Shown here: positions 43,080-64,000 of the stretch, one piece after another
Position numbering within the stretch: position 1 is the first letter of the stretch
How the letters are laid out: every line of letters starts with the position of its first letter
NCBI GenBank assembly: GCA_012934845.2
Contig: WNNJ02003720.1
Location: 124,001 to 188,000, forward strand
Reading direction: 5' to 3'
DNA length: 64,000 bases
Source: Pomphorhynchus laevis
Taxonomy: Eukaryota > Acanthocephala > Palaeacanthocephala > Echinorhynchida > Pomphorhynchidae
Translations under genes and position numbers: made by a program
Notes under the pieces: model-generated
What the model was told of the DNA's origin: nothing
Database searches by the model: none
Seen by the model: only the letters and a program-made list of their open reading frames with translations

Positions 43080-44240
43080 GCGATGTTGAATCATCAGAGA
43101 ATATCAGCTTTTGGTTGCTACACCGAGCTGAGTTGGCTGCAACATTGATGTCAATAATGCACTGAGTTTACGACATGCACATTTTGAATAGAGTCGCATT
43201 AATGTTTCTCCAATCGCGATAGGCCGCACTGCATCAGATTCTTTTAAGAGGGCAATTAAATTAGCGCCACATAAATGTGCGGACACTGATTCATGTCCTT
43301 CACCACCCAGAAGGCCGTTTACCAGAAAATGTGATTCCTTGTAATAATGTTCCTAGATATCTGCTGTCAGCAAGTCTTGTAAATGCTATGGGAGAAGTCC
43401 TAAGCTGCCTGACGCCGATATTGAAGGAAAAGAGAAAATGGTCGACCTCATGAGCCCACAATCCTCAGCTAACGAACTAGCTCGAAAAACTGGATCACTA
43501 AGAGCATTTAATTATAATTGTTCAATCTCTGCTTGTGGGTTTAGGATAAACAATTTCTTGCGAACTTCTCCATTGACAGACACCAGTCCCGTAGAGCATA
43601 GCCTTTTTATTGCCTTTCCGTAGTTGCCGCGTCGAGCTAGATTCAATGCTGATTTAGTTGAAACGTCTCCTGTATGGGATTTTCCGTTCGAGTTGACGAG
43701 GCTGTTTGCGAGCTGTTTCGGTGGTATGTAGGTGTACCGGTACAATCGCTCTCTCATGCGACTCGCAGTATTACGCTGTGCACGCTATGACGATACCCCT
43801 TCGAAATGAGTAACAAAGCATATCTTGGGGAACAACAATAAACGTATCAAAGATTCTTCTGTATTCAAGGAGAGCACATCTTTAATTAGATCTGTCATTA
43901 TTTGTGCTGTTATATCCTCGTATTCACGTAGGCAGGCGAACTATAGTGTTTGATTGACTTATCCATCTCTGATGTAGGCAATTATTCTCACGATTATCTA
44001 TTGCTGAAGTTTCAATTACATGTTCAGGCACTACGTTTTGTTCATTTAAAGCCAAACACGTTCGGCAAGCCCACCTAGGTATTATTGCGGCCTGTTTCTT
44101 GGTAAGGTCAACACAAGATAAGTGGTGCCATTGACAACAGGTATCACATCCTATCAGCACATTCTGTCGATTTATTTCCATGCATGTAGGGCACTAGCTC
44201 GATTCTGCATAATCTGTGTAAAATGGTTTTGCTTGATCAT
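43080..44240 (-). pseudogene. Remnant of a PHD-finger RT retroelement
   Basis: N-terminal PHD-type zinc finger at 44,200-44,060: CPTC, then CDTCCQWHHLSC, then WACRTC (C4HC3 order). Then an RRGNYGKAIKRLCSTGLV segment (43,600-43,680) and an RT entry AVRPIAIGETLMRLYSKCAC (43,150-43,230) with PTQLGVATKS. From memory, the RPIAVGETLRRL and ARRL-GAYGKA motifs belong to one RT family widespread in invertebrates. It is broken. Two other scraps of probably the same family lie at 7,465-7,728 and 58,990-59,640. Confidence 0.55.
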
Positions 44241-45138
44241 GCTGGTATCGCGGATTGCACCCGTCATACACTTTCCATTTACGAAACCGCATGACAACTG
44301 CGGAATCATGTAGCTTCCGTGATCGTATACGCTTGTAAATTGTGTATATTATTTTATATCCTAATTGTAATCAGAATGAACAAATATAACTTTTTCTGCA
44401 TCTGATTAAATTGATCTGCAACTGGTTGAATAGGTCTGCAACTGGTAGAATATCTCTGCAGTGTAAGTATTTATATCCGAGACAATTTTTAACCAGTCCA
44501 ATTTTAAGAACATTATTTATAATCTTCATTCGTGCTTTGAATACAACGATGAATTATTTTTTTATTAATTTTGCACGTTTCTATTTTGTTGTAAATGTTA
44601 TTTCAGATGGGATGACTTTAGATAATCAAAATGCCACTTTTAAAGTCTTTTTATCTTATAGCATTTACATTAAAAACTTTGTTTTGGAAATTAATTTTTT
44701 TTGAGATTTTATTTACTTATGTTACATATAACGAATTTACTGAGAATTGCCTTCGATTAAAATGACACATCTACGGTCATTGATGAATAAAATTATTAAC
44801 TTTTTTATTACTTATTATTTTTCAAATTACAAACTGTTTCACTGTTTGTAACTAGCTGCTTTAAGTTTATATTTTCATTTCAGATAGCGTTTACATATAT
44901 GAATTATCTAAAGGTTTGTTTTGTAAAAATACAATGTTTTGTTATATTATCATTTTGCCTTAATAGTTTTTTGGTAAAATATTTCAGTTTTTATATCATC
45001 TTTTTAATAATATTTCAATAATATTTCAGTTGATATCCAATCTTCTTACAATAATATTCACGTGGCTTACTACTCAATTATCTACGCAGTGACAAATATG
45101 CCGCATTTTATCGGTTTAATCAAACCGATCACGACATA

Positions 45139-45291
45139 TTAGAATAAGGAGATTATAGGTCATCTGTAAGAACTTCTATGCTATCTGGTTTCGGCCCCTA
45201 TTCCTCGACCAAACATAGCAGCGGTGCCAAATACGTGCTAAGGACGTATTTCCTCTGATTTAATTATATTATTTACTGTATCTTATTCTAA
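45139..45291. mobile_element. MITE 3, copy 1
   Basis: Ends TTAGAATAAG and CTTATTCTAA (perfect 10-bp inverted repeat). Inside: AGGTCATC, CTATCTGGTTTCGG and GACGTATTTCCTC, all also present at 60,808-60,955. Confidence 0.65.
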
Positions 45292-45582
45292 TACAAAGTA
45301 TATTTTATTTATTATCCATTCATAATTTTTTTGCTTAATTGTTTAAATTAATTTTTAATGATATTTTTGTTGATTTGTATATTGTAAATTTATATTTTAA
45401 TAATATTTTGCTGATGAGTAATTCTACATCATAAGAAAAAGAAAGAATTAATTAAACTTGCTTGAAATTAGCAGAAAAATAGTCGTATCAATTAAATACA
45501 TATTTTTAGTATTTCTGACAGAGGTCATATTACCGGGAAAACAAAGTCTACAAATCAATAATAACATGTCAGCAGAACAAAT

Positions 45583-45785
45583 CAGATCAGATAACTGAGT
45601 CTACGTATTTTACACGATATATAAATAAAAATAAAGATAAATAATGAATAATTATATAAGATTTTATACAATTTATTATATAAAGTTAAAATTTAAAATG
45701 AAAATTTAAAATAAAAGTTAATTTTTATGAATTGGCTAATAAATAATTAAAAAACAGTCAAATTATTAATTTTGATAAGTGATCG
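45583..45785. repeat. AT-rich MITE-like repeat, copy 2
   Basis: Starts CAGATCAGATAACTGAGTCT, AT-rich body, TTTTTATGAATTGGCTAAT near the end; see copies at 20,741 and 60,573. Confidence 0.6.
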
Positions 45786-46616
45786 GAATGAAAATACAAA
45801 CAATAAAGTTATATGATCAATACAGCGACAAGTGAAAATAAAAATCATTTTGCAATTCTCTCATTCAAAGGGTATCAGATCAATTTGATAGTGGTTGAAT
45901 TGTCTATCTTTGTTACTTGGAAAAGAACCCAAGATAATTCTATTTTTCACTCAATCACATTATATCGCTGCTTGATCAAAAAATATACAGGGTCGTAATA
46001 TCACATAAGGGAGTTTTCCTTTGACTTCATACATTCTACCAAAATAAATTTTAGATATTACTACAATCAATTAGTTTTTAATTAAATTACTACATTAATC
46101 ATAAATTAACTGCGATAAGTAATAAATTTATGAAATAAATTTCTTGAATATATTAAGAAATTATTAATATATAGAAGTAATTAATATTTATTTAGTAATA
46201 AATTCAATATATCTAAATATGGATAATGAAATATGTCTTTGAATCTAATCTGCAGCGAATGTCATACATGTCAAATGCATGTAAATTTGTAAGATATAAA
46301 ATAAAGTTGTTCTTGCGAGGGAGACTTAATTTCAATTGTGAGCAGATGTCATTGTGAGCAGATGTTTAGTAGTTTTCAGCCTGTTTGTGTTTACTGACAT
46401 GTACTTTTACTAAAAATAGAATATACAATAAGACATGTTTGTATTGCAACCTTACTCGGGTCACTCGAATCTCATTAGCTTTCATTGGTTCCACAATTGC
46501 TACTCTAGGTAATATTCTTTTATACGATGTTAATTTAAATAGAATGATTATTGACTTCATTTTATTCATCACATTTTTAGAGATTTTACGTCTAATTTTT
46601 GATTATTTTGTTTTAG

Positions 46617-63682
<17,066 letters not shown>

Positions 63683-64000
63683 ATTGTTCGCGATTTCTGA
63701 TCAATTACGTTATTGACAAATGTAGTTAGTTTCTTCTAAGCAAGTTCAAAAAAATCATTCCTTTCAACTTGGCATATCATGAGCTATTATAATATGATTG
63801 ATATTGTTAAAATTTTAATTTAGATATAGCGTGATATTTAGATAAAGTCCGTGATGTGATCATAATTCGCATTGTCTCGTTATTAATCGAAGCCGCTTTA
63901 GTCAATTTTATTCAAACACTAATGTATTAATTGTATATTAATATATAATATTAATATATATTATATTAATAACATATATTAATATATTAATATTATATTC

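Larger units (their letters stand above)
44250..46300. other. AT-rich intergenic DNA with two MITE-like repeats
   Basis: No host gene recognised. Contains the repeats at 45,139-45,291 and 45,583-45,785; short Phe/Ile-rich open frames look random. The first untranslated exon or promoter of the downstream E3 gene could be at its right end. Confidence 0.5.

Overview
The window is a piece of an animal nuclear genome. It is strongly AT-rich, has two recognisable host genes, GT-AG introns (some only about 60 bp) and a very high load of non-LTR retroelements. Trematode-like and other invertebrate genomes carry this mixture (CR1-like, RTE, Jockey-like and L2-like LINEs, Penelope-like elements, hammerhead-ribozyme repeats). 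I cannot name the species from sequence alone.

Region 1 (1-18,115) is a stack of nested LINEs. An old plus-strand CR1-like element (D) survives as four ordered pieces. Between the pieces lie younger LINEs: A1 (plus, cut by the window start), C (minus), A2 (minus, second copy of family A, next to a retroelement scrap) and B (minus, nearly intact, with a 503-residue ORF1 and a long ORF2). Families A and B share an ORF1/ORF2 overlap in the same register. All five 3' ends that I can read share a small AGCC-loop-GGCT hairpin followed by TAA-like repeats.

Region 2 (18,116-29,560) is a graveyard of LINE fragments: minus-strand RT pieces, a Jockey/I-like gag-plus-endonuclease fragment that ends in a perfect 29-bp fold-back, a decayed CR1 (24.5-26.9 kb) and an L2-like element (27.0-29.3 kb). 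The ORF1 of the L2-like element shows the same four-cysteine motif as families A and B.

Region 3 (29,560-36,400) is AT-rich and gene-poor. It holds three copies of a ~190-bp repeat. One copy folds as a textbook type III hammerhead ribozyme, one has an extra base in the conserved core, and one forms an inverted dimer.

Region 4 (36,400-46,300) has an intronless mitochondrial carrier gene of the SLC25A32 (folate/FAD) type. It is followed by more L2-like, Penelope-like and PHD-RT retroelement fragments and a 142-bp-arm inverted repeat with one mismatch.

Region 5 (46,600-63,700) is one gene, mitochondrial dihydrolipoamide dehydrogenase (E3), on the plus strand. Nine exons are certain and a tenth, short 5' presequence exon is probable. 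Its introns carry a Penelope-like element, an RTE remnant, hairpin MITEs, a (TA)n microsatellite and two apparently identical 544-bp segments. The two host genes fit a shared mitochondrial theme, because E3 needs FAD and SLC25A32 carriers import folate/FAD. They are separate transcription units and I see no sign of co-regulation.
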